A stretch of DNA of 64,000 nt, from contig NC_045138.2 of the NCBI RefSeq assembly GCF_008831285.2, positions 16,959,934-17,023,933 of the forward strand, read 5' to 3'. The stretch is from Nymphaea colorata (Eukaryota; Streptophyta; Magnoliopsida; Nymphaeales; Nymphaeaceae). The number at the start of each line of letters is the position of its first letter. The first letter of the stretch is position 1. Below the pieces are notes generated by a model, which saw only the letters and a list, made by a program, of their open reading frames with translations, ran no database searches and was not told the DNA's origin. Shown here in pieces: positions 11,103 through 23,837 of this stretch. The translations under genes and the position numbers were made by a program.

Positions 11103-12137
11103 TGATGGATGGCTACTGTTATAAGCATTGGATAGGAATTGTTACGAGACTTTGGACGCTGCACTATGCATGATTGAATGAAACCAACTGACGGTGGCGA
11201 CATCATTGAAGAATTGATCCACTAGATGCCTTCATCTGCTTTCATTAAACGGTGGAAGGATTGATTCATCAGTCATCACAGGGCTGTGCTGTTTGCAGAT
11301 TGCAGGAGTCGTCGTTTCGGCGTGGAGTTTTGATAGGATATTGACAACACTGGTTTGCCTTGTTATGGGAAATCTGAAACCTTATTACCAATCCTTTTGT
11401 TTATCTAGTCTGCAGACCTGCTTTTCCAAACTAAGAACGGTTGCAAGGATCAGTCAGACAACAAATTTCAATTTGGATAAAAAACCTTAGGAACATGTTA
11501 CACAAACCAAATGGTCATTTCTTGCAAACTGAATCATGTTCATCACAATTACGCGGTGAAATTTGATCATAAACTTGAAAATTACCAAACCATCTGTCTC
11601 TAAAAGGTATCCAACTCAACCCGTGTCCTTGGTAGTCCGAGTACCTTACACAATGGCAATCCAGTAAAAGCCAAGATGGAAAAACCACTAATGAGGAAAA
11701 GCTTTTAGGCCAATTTCAAGCACTCTCCAGTCTCCACTGCCTAAAAGACTTATAACTAAAATGGCAATGAAACCATTGAAACTTGAAAAAGGAATCACGA
11801 TAGTAAACGAAAATCTCAAAGCCACAGTTTTAGGCTGATAAAAGACTTGGCATGGAAATCATTAGCCACTACCATCATTACCATCGCCTTAATAATAATG
11901 GAACCCGGGCAAAATGCATGAACAAGTGCTTTGAAAATTATAACTTCCAATTAAGAGCTACAGAACATGTCATAATGTACACAAATTGCAAAAGGCTCCA
12001 TCAATTTGCTAATCTAAAGGACACGGATACATTATCTGAACATTCTGCCTACGCCAACACAATTCTCTGCAAAAAACTATCAGGGTCCTCGAGTTAAGCC
12101 TGGATCACAAAGCACGCGTACTAAATGCTGAAGTTGC
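11103..12137 (-). other. FLK 3' untranslated region and downstream flank
   Basis: From about 11700 to 12137 this aligns with positions 1-440 beside the FLK pseudogene, so the 3' flank was part of the duplicated segment. The exact polyadenylation site is not visible. 11103-11700 shows nothing recognisable. Confidence 0.55.
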
Positions 12138-15100
12138 CTAGTATCCATAATTGCCACCATAGACTGATCCATAACCTCCAGCAGGAAGACTAGCAGGCCC
12201 AGGGTTGGAAGGCGGTGAGGAGTACATGGACTTCTGTGGAGGATAAGAATTGTACGCAGAATCAACAGAGTTGAGCTGATTTTGTGTTGGTCCTGCAGCT
12301 TCAGCCATGAAATTCTGCAAAACCAGTGTATTCTCATCAGGAAAGCAAAAATCACCATAACAAGATAATTCTGTAAGCGGTTGAATCCAACTTCTATGGC
12401 AAGGAACCATTTTCAAGGTAAGACACAAATATACCTGGTGTAAGCTTCTCTAGGTAGCAGTTGACAGATCTTTAGTTTTTAAATAGAAAAACTAGAACAG
12501 GTTGACCTTCTTTTCACAGCCATGGCTAATGACTCACAATCAGGTTATATTTGATGAACAGCATAAAGAAACTGTTCCACATATAGCTTAGAATGTTGAA
12601 ACGAGACGAGTTTTAACTGGGCCATGTATTATGCATGTGCATACAAGTCGCATTTCAACTTTGAACTCCAAGAGATTGCACTTCAAAGTTTTTAATTGTA
12701 ACCGACTGAATCCTACATACCTTGTATGGTGAGGCCACCATTTTTCCTTTGTTCTATGTTAGAAAAAAAATCTATTGTATTATCAGGGGAAACCATTATT
12801 CTGGACTAAACAATCTTTTTTTTGTCGAAAACAAAAAAGCATTGAGTTGCCATTCTCAATGATCAATCATGGAAGAAAATTGCTCGAAGACAACCCAAGG
12901 AGGCACAACTTTACTGTGTTCCCTAATGGAACTAACTCAATGGTGAGTTTTTGCTTACATTCAAAATTTTCAACTGGAGAGAAGCAAAAAAAGGTAATTC
13001 ATTGATAAAGCATAAAATAAAATAATAATAACTTGGGAAATAAAATAAACTTAAAAGATCAGACTCATACCTGTATCAACTGCTGAGCAGTTTGTACTTG
13101 ACTTGCAGACCCATTAATTTCAACAGTCATCTCTCCTGGAACACCCCTAGTTTCTTGGATAGTGATAGTGGCTCCACTAGCACGCCGTATATAGCTAATA
13201 CTCGAGCCACCAGCTCCAATCACAGCATCAGCATATGACAATGGAATTTGCATATGCTGAGTAACCTACAAAAGATCACATCCGACTGTCAAACTTATAA
13301 AAAGTGATATTTCAATTGAACGTAATCCACCATTTCTCTAATTTTAGTTACAAAACAAAAGTGATAAAAGTCAGCAAACACATAACTACCTGGGTAATTA
13401 CTGGTTGTGGCTGTGCATTCGGCAATTGATGACCCATTGGTGCATCTCTTCCATAAGCAGACAAAGCTTGGTGAGAGTGTTTATCAACACTAGGAAGATC
13501 AGATGGTGGATAGTAGCTGTCTAGCTGACGTTGAGGAGGCATATACTGTGAACTGTTCCCAAATCCAGAACCGCCAGCACCTGGAAATAGACCACCTTGA
13601 TGGTGGCCCCATGGTTGAGGTGGCATGTTTGGTTCCAAATGTGGATTCATGGACATCTGTCAAAAGTGCCACAAGAGAATGCCAAACACAATTAATTGCT
13701 TTCTAAACCTAAGAATATAAAACATGTTCAAAGAAAATGATGCATCAGGCCATCTAGACACATCAGAAAAGAAAAAAGAAATGAAACTTCAGTTCAGATT
13801 GCTTATCCCATTGTCCAGTGTCATGCTTCATGCAAAACAGCATTGGAATACTTGCATTTGTTTCAAATAGTGGAAGCACGCTCTTATCGACCAGGAACTT
13901 CCTCAATTGCGAGGCAATCAATTCAACTGCTTTATGCACGCCTGTGGGCTCCCCTTGTATCTCAACAACTCTATCATCTGCTAAAGCACAAACTGGCAGG
14001 TCCTCTACAGATAAAAGGGAAACAGAACATAAAAAAAAAAAAAGATTGAAGCTGCTATAGAAGTCAAATGTTTAGAATTAGATCATAAATACGCCTAGTA
14101 GAACACCATCTTTTCTGAAAGTAAGAGGAACCCTTGACACAATAGTTGTTCCTTGTTCCCCAAAAAAAAGTCAACCTAGTCTGAACCATGATGCTTCTGC
14201 AACAGCTGCAAATTTGTTTTGAGGAGACCAAATTACACATACTATACAACTTCAAATTTTTTATCATTGGTTATAGCCTTATTGGCCAAAGGTTTTCCTG
14301 ACTTTGTTCTTCATAAACTAAGAAAACTGAGGAGAGATCTTGCTAATCTTAGTAGTTAGCATCCTTCATCACAAACCAGTTTTATAAAAATCACAAATTG
14401 ACATCGGATCAGCCAGGATGCCGGTTCAATGAATTGGCTGACTCAGCAATTTAGCTGAATCAGTTATGAATCAGAACAAACATTACTAAGATATATATAA
14501 GTATGTAGGGAAATATGAAAAGTAATTTCAAAGGACCTTTAAAATCTTTAAAAATAATTAAATGAATAGTCTACAGACTCTACACCATGTGGTTCTATTG
14601 GATCAACCAGTGAATCAATACAATTTGCCAAAGTTGATTTGAATCGGCCATTTCGGGTCAATTTTAAACAACATTGTCATAAATATTAATCTTAGTGGTT
14701 AGCATTAAACATCACACTGCAGCAACATCATAATATGGACAGTTATACCCTTTTGAAAATGAATGAAGAGACCAAGAGTGCACTTTTGTTAGCTAAAGGA
14801 TAAAAGGAAGAATCAGATATCAGCACCCCAAAAGATGCACTGAAAAATTAAAAGGCAACTCAAAACCACCACCAGGTTTCTTGTTATTAAATGAGTAAAT
14901 ATAGCTCAATTACAGCTTTACTTTACATTAAAATTGAACAAATTTCTAAATTATAGAAGTCATCAGATTATTCTACAATCTTTCAGGTCTAAATGACAAG
15001 TTATATATTGATTTTCTTTCCTAGTCAATGAAACCTGGCCCAAGTCACGCGTTGATAGTAGAAGTAGAGTCTCAGTCACTGGGTTCAAAACATCGGGTAA

Positions 15101-17728
15101 ATGCATACAGAATTCCATCACAACAGGTTATGTGATGTGCACAATGTAGTGTTCAAAACATGCCATTTGCTTCTTTATATTTCTGAGTATTGTATCACCA
15201 CATAAGCATTGTTGATGACAACATGAATCTGGTAGGAAACATGAAATACTACTAAAATGATTAACTATGCTATGTTTTGAAAGTAGTCATATGTAGCTTA
15301 TTAAGAATCCATATGCAGACAACCAGCAAGAGATTCATAAATTTCTAGCAGTGAAGCAGGAAATTTAGTAATATTAACTATTAAGACTAGAATTCAAGCA
15401 TTGGCACCTTAACAGACTAAGCAACACAAGAGAAAAGCTTTCCACTACAGCAGTCCACGAAACCAAAATCATACAAGTTAATATCTAATAGAGCCAAAAA
15501 CCCATCAAAAAAGCTGTCATAAAATAAAATGAATTACCGTAAGATGATTGTGTGGGAAAAAATGATAAATAAATACAAACAGGCAATGGGCAGCATTCCA
15601 CGAAAAACTAACATTATACCAGTTAATATCTGATAGGGTCAAAAGGGCCATCAGATAAAACTGTTACAATACAACATAAAGTGAATTACTATAAGGGGAT
15701 TGTGTGAAAAAAATATAAATAAATATCAACAGGCAATGGTTGCATCATAAAGGAAAGAGTAAAACAACATAACACGACACTTTTAAAAAACACCTGTACC
15801 AAGAACACGGACGGTGCAGTTTGATGCCTCTTGAATGGACTTTATTGTAGCTCCCTGTTTCCCAATCAGGCTTCCAGCCTGGGTAGCAGCAACCAGAAGT
15901 CGTGTTGAAATCATTCCACCTCCACTTGGTGGGGCATGGCCAGATTCACCATCTAAACCATCAATAATACGTTTGTGAACTCTCAGAAGGCCATCCATTG
16001 CTGGAGAAATTGAAGCATCCTGCTCCTCCTTTGCTGAAATAATAACCTTAAAGATGTACAAACAACATGCAGAAAGATAAGTTAGACTATGTGCAAATCT
16101 AAACGGATGTTAAAAATTAAAAAAACTCCTTTTTTTGGGCAAACCAGGCAAAAGCAGAAAAGAAACTGGGGAGAAACTCAGGATATTAGAAGTTTTTCAA
16201 AATATGAATTGAAGAGTACATTTGGATTCCTCAGGCAACTAAACTTATTTAGAGAAGAAGGGACACATTTTATCTGCATTTCTTCAGACAACTGAGTTTA
16301 AAAAGTAGAAACATAATTAACACTGTAAAAGGAATATAAAGTAACTAAAATTTTCTGTATTAAATAAATCAAGTTGGTTTACATTTTGTAAGTCGTCAAT
16401 ATACCTTGACGGTGGCAATTCATGTGATAACTGACAAGACTGTTGACATTCAACAAAACAATGGAATTAAAGTACAGACATATAGGAGTGTATGTGTTTT
16501 ATAATCCCATAAATTTAAATCTGATTAACAACAATCTCATCATGTCAACTAGCACCAGCAGGATTGCTTTACAACTTACAAAAAGCAAAGTTGAGAAGTG
16601 ATTCATTCTTTCTGTCCTCCAGCACAGCTAATGACAGTAATTTGCTTAAAACAGGAAATGGACATATTCCAAAGAATGTCAACTGCTTGATGCCCCAGTG
16701 AATTTGAGAAGATCAAGCACAGAGGAGGAGGAGGAGGAGGTGGTGGAGGGAAGGGGTGAAGGAGGCATGGGAAGAGAGAGAGATTGCAGCACAGACAAAG
16801 GCCAAAAGAGACCTTCTTAAAAACCTAGTTTCAGACAAAATCACCGAAACATGAGACGCTTGAAACCAAAAAAATATTATTATGATGATAATGTAGACAA
16901 CGCCTTAAAGTGTTAATAAGCCAAAGGTAATACACGTCCAGATTACCACCGCTGAAAAATAATATGATGAAGACCATAACATAGGTATTTTCAACAGCTC
17001 GATATTAATGATATGTACCCCTGCCTTACCCACTGTAACCCACATGGTACTCATTGACGTGTTCGTGCATGTGTTGTACCCCTGCCTTACCCACTGTAAC
17101 CCACATGGTACTCATTGATGTATTCGTGCATGTGTAGTGTATCAGCACCTGCACCTACATAGCTGATGAACCAAAGGAAGCAAGAAAAGGAAAAGTAGAA
17201 AGCCATGAAGAAAGAAAATAAAATATGCCATAAGTAAAAGCAGGAGACATGCCACGATAGAAAGGAAAGATAACTGCTTCATAATCAAGCACCTTATATC
17301 TTTACAAAGTGGCATCCAAAAAACACCAAGAATATGAGAAGCTACTTGCTGGTGCCTACACTTAATATATGCATCTACCACAGTACGTTTGCACTAAAAT
17401 AGCCTTTATCAACTCTAACAAAATAGGAGCAACACGAACTCACAGCTCTTTCCGGTGCACCTGGAACACCATCAAGAATCTTAATGCGTGCCCTGCTCTC
17501 CTCACACATCTTTTTGATGAACTCTCCTTTTCTACCAATAATACCACCAACTTTCTGTGCAGGAACCAGCAGACGGAAGACACTCTCCCCCGGCCATCCA
17601 GGCCACCTTTTATCACTACCACCTCCAGCACCTACCTCATCATCACGGGCCCTTTTTTGGTTAGAATGTGTATTCCCAGGCACTCCGGCCGTTTCTTGAT
17701 CAGAAAATGTTTCGGCAGAGGCAGCCAT
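12138..17728 (-). CDS. FLK: FLK-type RNA-binding protein with three KH domains
   Basis: Six coding exons, in gene order: 17728-17444, 16046-15794, 14004-13856, 13656-13390, 13265-13071, 12314-12138. Together they give 441 residues ending GGNYGY. KH1 spans about 49-115 with GRKG at 65-68; KH2 about 142-215 with GKQG at 157-160; KH3 about 323-389 with GAGG at 335-338. A Pro/Gly/Tyr-rich linker (230-318) separates KH2 and KH3, and the tail is Tyr/Gly/Pro-rich. The WPGWPGE lead-in to KH1 and the [13 protein letters not shown] opening of KH3 are typical of FLK and its relative PEPPER; linker and tail favour FLK. In Arabidopsis FLK is a nuclear protein of the autonomous flowering pathway that lowers FLC expression. 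All borders are GT-AG except the exon ending at 13856, where only a GC donor keeps the frame. The start lies 10 bases into the exon that follows the long leader intron. Confidence 0.92.
17015..17136. repeat. Tandem duplication of 61 bases in FLK intron 2
   Basis: Units 17015-17075 and 17076-17136 begin GTACCCCTGCC and differ at very few positions. They lie in the intron between the first two coding exons, with no obvious role. Confidence 0.92.
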
Positions 17729-18194
17729 AATATAATATCTGTTGAACAAGAATTAAAAGCCTGATCAGCCTATTTCACATCCACAGGAATGCTAGAAGCA
17801 GAACTATGAGTTCCATAATGAATCAGCAATTTGGGATATATATCGATAAAACACATATGAGAACTGGACTGACATTTTCCGCCAATAGTTGGAGAAAACA
17901 AATATAGGAACATGGTGTGCCAATTAGAAGTACTACAAAGTACAACCAACAAAAATAATCTAAAGGCATGTTTCATGATTAAATGAAATACTAAAAATCA
18001 TACACATAATTTGCTAGAACAATTGAAGGTGAAAGAAATGCAAATTAATATCTAACATATCTAATTTAGGGAGTCAGAGTCTCCAGTTTCCTAGATTATT
18101 CACCGAGCAAGCACAAGCCTCAGATTCAAGGTGTGTTTGCCACTTTAAGTATAGAATTCACATTTCAGCGTTGCCGAAAGAGAAATGTCATCAC

Positions 18195-18798
18195 CAGTGT
18201 TATCTGTAACATACAATATGACTCGTCTGGGTGAAGAAAACCTAGACGATACAGGCTCGATACACGATACGTCTGTGTATTGTGCCCATATTGGGTGTAT
18301 CATACAATACACATGATACATCCCATATTTGTATCACCCCATATCTTACGATACGGTGTTAAAATTTGAAACAGGACCCCAAGGCCCCTTTTTGCATCAT
18401 TCTTTTAAACTGAGACCCTCTCTCTAACTAAACTTCTCTAAAAGCTGTAAAGAGGGAGAGATTTTGCTGGTTTCTCCAAAAAAATTGCTGTTTTGAGGAA
18501 GTAACTATCGATTTATTGAACTTGTAATGTAGTTTACTAGACTGAAGAGTCTATAACACTCTAAGGTCTAAAGTCTAAACTCGTATGTGATAGATGCTCT
18601 TTAAATTTGTTATGCGCTTTTTTTATATGAAATATATTGCTCTTGATTTTTCTGCTTTTTTGGATATTTTCCTTATTCTTTACTATTTTTAGTGTTTTTT
18701 AATTAAAAATTCAATTTTACGATACGTTACGGTACATTTATGATACGTTATAGGTCAGCCCGACCGATACATGATACGATATGCCAGTGACAACATTG
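18195..18798. mobile_element. hAT-like non-autonomous element, 604 bases
   Basis: The ends read CAGTGTTATC and, on the other strand, CAATGTTGTC. The flanks are GTCATCAC (18187-18194) and ATCATCAC (18799-18806), an 8-base target duplication with one mismatch, the size hAT elements make. The subterminal parts are rich in GATACGATAC-type motifs. A related copy of the surrounding DNA at 20336-20545 lacks the insert. Confidence 0.85.
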
Positions 18799-20335
18799 AT
18801 CATCACATCATTTGTTAAATGACAAAACAAACCATATAATCAGCATTTTATAAAGCCAATGACAAACAATTTTTTCTGCTATTGTTCGCTAGACAAACAA
18901 GTGTTTAAAGAATCATCCTCTTCCCTGAAATATACATTATTATAAGTCGTATTCTATGGTATCAAAAGCATACCTATGCCTGGTAGGCTTCCTAGGCTTG
19001 TCTGGTCATTTAGCGTTACATGTCCTACACAATCTGGAACAGAAGAACACCTTGGGCTGGCTCAGCTATGCACCCAACAGCCTAGGCTTTTCCCCTTTTC
19101 CTGCTGTCTAATCAGGATTTCTGTTTTCCTCTCTCGCTCTTTGTCTTCCTCACCCACACCTATGCCCACAATTGCATGTGCACCTATGTGACAGCTCATA
19201 AAAGGCATCCTAACTTAGAGCTTCTCTTTTCTGAGTTCTGGCATGTCAGACATTCTATCCAGAACAATGTTATCAGCCTAATTTCCTACCCACTAGAGTA
19301 AAGTTGCATATTTCAGCTGTCAAACAATATTTTAAAGCTTCTCAAAAGTGCAAGACTTAGCTTGAGCAAAGTATGTTGTCTCTTTCAAGATTTAAGGAGG
19401 TACTTGCCATCACAATTATGTTTGTTATGTCGGTACACAGGCCACACATACACAGTTGATAATGCATTCAGGTCTTGCTCAAAACTAACTAGCAGTAGCC
19501 ATCATGGTTTGGCCACATGGAGCATAAAGAATGTTCTTGCCGAAGTCAAATCTTTGTTGAAGGTTATAGGCCACAAATGGTAGTACAGGAACTCTTTCTT
19601 TTGCCTTTTAAACTGAATTAAGTGAATTCTCTTTAGGGTAAGAAAGATTTATAACAAAAGGTGACTGATTTAGCTTTAAAAACATTTCAAAAAAAAAAAG
19701 AGAACAACTCACATGACAATGTTAGTAGCTCCTCATCACAGTTGCTAGAAACTTTCAAAACCTTTCAAAATCACCTAAGAAACACAAAAGCATGCCTCCT
19801 TTCATGCTTATGGAGATATATGGTTATAATATAAATTTTAACCTCCACAGCACTGAAATACATTTACCCACAAGATACTGAAAACAATATTTTATTAAAG
19901 GCATAAATGGTTAATGGTTATTTATTTAGAATACTCTTGCTTTATGATTAGAGTACAATAAACAAGGCTATATTTTGCCAAAAAGGTTCACACAATGCAA
20001 ATCAGCAAAAAACATTGTGTTCACTTTTTTTTTAAGACCATTTCTTATCAGTTTAATAGCCATCTTAAGCACATCTCCTTATGCCGCCTAAGCCTCTCAA
20101 AGGTGACAGTCCAATCATTTCCAGAGTTTTCCCTTTCTCAATTTCTGGACCAGTTTTCTATCTCATTAGCTACAAATTTGGTGTTTCTATCTGTGATCGT
20201 GGCCAGTCATTTATCTGCATTTTAGATTCTTCTTTCTATTACTTTTCTTACATGTGCTAGATTGGCACCTTCTTTTAAGTTCCTATTGCTATCCTTCATG
20301 CATATGACACATTAACACCTCTCTACCTCAATTAC

Positions 20336-20545
20336 AGAATTCACATTCAGCGTTACCAAAAGAGAAGTATCATCAAATCAATTTGTTAAATGACAAAATA
20401 AACTATATCATCAGCATTCAATAAAACCAATAACAACAAATCTTTCTGATACTGGTGGGCTTAAAACTGGTGTTGCTGTGGCAAGCTCTAGTAGACATGA
20501 ATCATCCTCTGCCCTAAAAGATATATTATTATTAAGTCTAAATAA
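20336..20545. repeat. Second copy of a 200-base intron segment
   Basis: It aligns with 18152-18194 joined to 18807-18960, both starting at GAATTCACAT. The two are direct repeats within the FLK leader intron, about 2 kb apart. This copy preserves the empty insertion site of the hAT-like element. Confidence 0.85.
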
Positions 20546-21466
20546 CATGGGTATGTGTGACTGCCCCACATACCTGCTCCGGTATGTGGAAGCAGGTACG
20601 GCAGGGCCAATGGTACGGCTTCGATAGGATCTGGGTCAGACCCATTCCAAACCATAATATATGAATGTTTAAAAGAAAAAATGTCAAGTTTCACCTCGAT
20701 CAAGTGGATATTGCCATAGTGGTTTCATGTGCTCAATAGGTCTATTATCCCATGAAGTTGAAGTCAACAACCTGAAAATTAGTATGTTTCTTGTACCCCA
20801 TAAGGAGCGTAAGAAGCCATTGTTTGCACGATTTTGTGCCGCTGCACTAACCTGAAATTATTATTGTATAGATGCAATGCCCCTGGCAGGCCGGCATTGC
20901 AATTACACCATAGTAACCCCAGACCACTACACCAAAACACAACATACAAAAGAAAGGTCAAGGATAAACAAAGGCAAGCACGTGTAATTATCTTCTCATA
21001 GGTGCCAACAACGAAAAAACTACAAGCAAACAACATTGATCAGCTACAAGACCTATGGAGGCAAAGGCAAATATCCCCAAGCTATCTCGATAGGTTGCAA
21101 AATGAATGGGCTGCATTGTTACATGCGTTACACAGCCATCTCTTAAAAGTAATGACAAAGCAACAGTGAGCATTGCCCTGAACCTCAATCTTCTGGTTCA
21201 ATGTCCCTCTTGTTTCCAACTGAAAATTACCCTTCTAAAACAGCGGCTACCAACAACTACATATCCAATGAAACTCATTCACCAAACGAAACCAGATGGC
21301 TGCGAGCAGTCCAACACCGCCAAGCCAAAAAAAGGAGGACTGTGGAGTCAAGACTGAAAAACAAAAAAACACCCCTGGAAAAAACAAGACCGCCACAGTA
21401 ATGAACACGCGATGAATAACACAGGTACCCACAAACATTCGCATTTAGAAACGCCATACCACGCAG

Positions 21467-21476
21467 AGAGAGAGAG

Positions 21477-21533
<57 letters not shown>
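21467..21533. repeat. (GA)n microsatellite
   Basis: A nearly perfect AG run with a short imperfect start, inside the FLK leader intron near its 5' end. Confidence 0.95.
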
Positions 21534-21536
<3 letters not shown>

Positions 21537-21857
21537 GAAAGGTTACAGAAACACTAATAATCAATTATTGCTAACTAATTCACCCAAAAAAACAAACGCG
21601 CAAGAGAAGCCATCTCCCAAATTGTTCGTAACTCAGGAGAACGCACGACAGAAAGCATTCCGAATAAGCTAAACGCGAGACTCAAGCCAATATGCTGGTT
21701 CGCCTCCCACCAACCAAAACCCTAGAACAACGCCACAGACGCCAAATTCGGAGAAAACGCGAATGGAAAGCCAAAAAGCGACTACAGTACAAATCTTGCA
21801 CCAAACCAAAAAAATGGAAAAGAAACAGAAGAATGGATAAGGCAGACGGCAACTCAC

Positions 21858-22140
21858 AGTACTTTCAGTAGGTAGAGGAGAGAGATTCCTGCGATGGATC
21901 CTTTAATGGCGGAAACAGCGAGGACGCCAGCAATTTCTTCAGAGGGAGGGAGAGAGCGAAGGAGAGAGAAACTAGGGGTTTGTGGGTTGTGTGCTAAGCG
22001 CGGTTCGATTGCCTCGCTCTCCCTCTCTCTCTGTCCCTCGCGTGAACACACGCACAAGACAGACCCACACCCACACGTTGGCTTCTTTTCCGGGGTTCCC
22101 CTGTCCAGCACTTACGGGCGTATTCAGTTCTCCCTTTTTG
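21858..22140 (-). promoter_or_regulatory. FLK 5' leader exon and start region
   Basis: Read on the minus strand this is C/T- and GC-rich (CTCTCTCCTTCGCTC), unlike the AT-rich DNA on both sides, and it ends in a good donor at 21858. It is inferred to be the noncoding first exon of FLK. The transcription start is probably near 22.1 kb. No convincing TATA box was seen. Confidence 0.55.
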
Positions 22141-23260
22141 TAATTGACGGATTCGTGCCTCTCTTTTTTAAACTTTAAATCAGAACTTAAATTTAGTTTG
22201 CCAGTAAAATGACATAATACAATTAAAAAAAAACAAGATTTAATTAAAAAATAATTTAATATGTGATCTTACAAAGTCAGTGTGCAAACAAAAGTACAAA
22301 CTAACTCTTAACCATAGATTAGTTTCACAATTCTTGTTAGTTTAAGCCTGTTTGGTATTTTTTTTGTTTCACTTAGCCCCACACAAAAACTGGTTTGGAA
22401 GAAGGAACAGATGGGACAGGTTGTTCTCGTTAAGATGCTAAAATGATGTCCATGTTGAACACACACAAATTATTTGCATATTGAAATTCCCTGCACCTCT
22501 TCTCCAAGGAGCAGGGAAATGGCATCCAATATGATTCCATGCGTTTTAATTAAGTATTTCAACTAGCTGTGGGATTAACTCTATGTGTCGAACTTTAACC
22601 TCATTACGACTTGAAATCTTAACTCTGAATTTTAACCAAGTGAATAGAGTGCATCTTTTGATTCGTCGACGTCGCACATGAGTGGCTCACTCTTCTCTGT
22701 CGTTCTAATTTGCAGTATTAATTTCTCTGTTGTTCCAAATCCACCGAATATATTCGGGGAAACCATTCGTCATGGCCTTCATCCATGATGCATATGTAAA
22801 GTTTTTGAAAGTTATGTGCACAAAGTATTAATGAGAAAACTTGCGAGCGCCATAATATGTGCCAAAATTCTCGTGCGCAGGCACTCTCCTTACAAGCAGC
22901 ACAGTCGGCGGAAAAGAAGGAAGATGAGGACGCAGAAAAAGTAGACATGAGAGAAAGATGCAAAATAAAACCTCACTTGGATAGAGCTCTTCACAGTGAT
23001 GATGGAGATGAATGAAGCTGCTTGCAGCAACGAAGATGATCGCAGGACCGGTAGCCGGAATGGAGGGAGGCGGTGAGCAACAGAGAGAGCCACGAAGAAG
23101 GGCGTGGCGGTGGCAGTGAGGAAGAGACAAAGGGAGCAAGAGAGAAGGGGAGAGATAGAGGAGAATGAGAGGGAGAAGAAGGCTCGAAGGCGAGTGACAG
23201 TAGACGCTTTCGAGCGTCTGTTCTGTGTTCTCATTCAGAACGATGCATACTCTCTCTCTT

Positions 23261-23301
<41 letters not shown>

Positions 23302-23750
23302 GTTCAAACCTACTTTGCATGATGACGGGACGCAAAATCTTTATCATTAATGTTTTATTTAGTTTAAGACTCAAAATATAAAAAGTTTAAAACAATTTTA
23401 GGATTTATTTAATCAATTAGTTAAAAATGTTGGCACCACTATTGTTGGAGACTTAAAAAGTTTTCATAATGTATAATTTACTTAATTGAGAAAAAAACTT
23501 TAAGGGGGCAACTAATAAAAAAGTTATTTTATTTGGCCAATTAATAAATATTTTTTAATTAGACAAACAATTATATGACCAAGAAACCTTTTTTAATTAA
23601 CCCGGTCGAGTCATTACCGGGACATAATATTGGACACACTAATTAAGAATTCTCAACAAAGTTTGTTATTTTTTTAGAAATATAAAAACTAACATTGAAT
23701 AAACACAATTAACTTAGTTGATTATGAACCATTTGGTTAACTTAGTTGAT
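22141..23750. other. Intergenic DNA upstream of FLK
   Basis: AT-rich with no recognised gene. A GA-rich patch at 22880-23200 creates long open frames of low complexity that are not credible proteins. It ends in an (AT)n tract at 23263-23299. Confidence 0.55.
23263..23299. repeat. (AT)n microsatellite
   Basis: A perfect AT run of about 18 units. Confidence 0.95.
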
Positions 23751-23837
23751 GGTCTATAAGGTATCATGTGCAAAGTTATCAGCGACGGCAAATGTCTTAT
23801 TGGCAATGGTAATCGCGGTCGCCAATGGTACTTTGTG

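Larger units (their letters stand above)
17739..21857 (-). other. Long intron in the FLK 5' untranslated region (4.1 kb)
   Basis: Donor ACT|GTGAGTT at 21858/21857 follows the leader exon, and the acceptor AG at 17740-17739 is 11 bases from the start codon. The intron holds a hAT-like element (18195-18798), a duplicated 200-base segment, and a (GA)n tract. No coding sequence is recognised in it. Confidence 0.7.

Noticed and set aside
22828-23307. 159-codon minus-strand frame
   Set aside because: It is created by GA/CT-rich and AT-repeat DNA; the protein is runs of Ser, Leu and Tyr-Ile.
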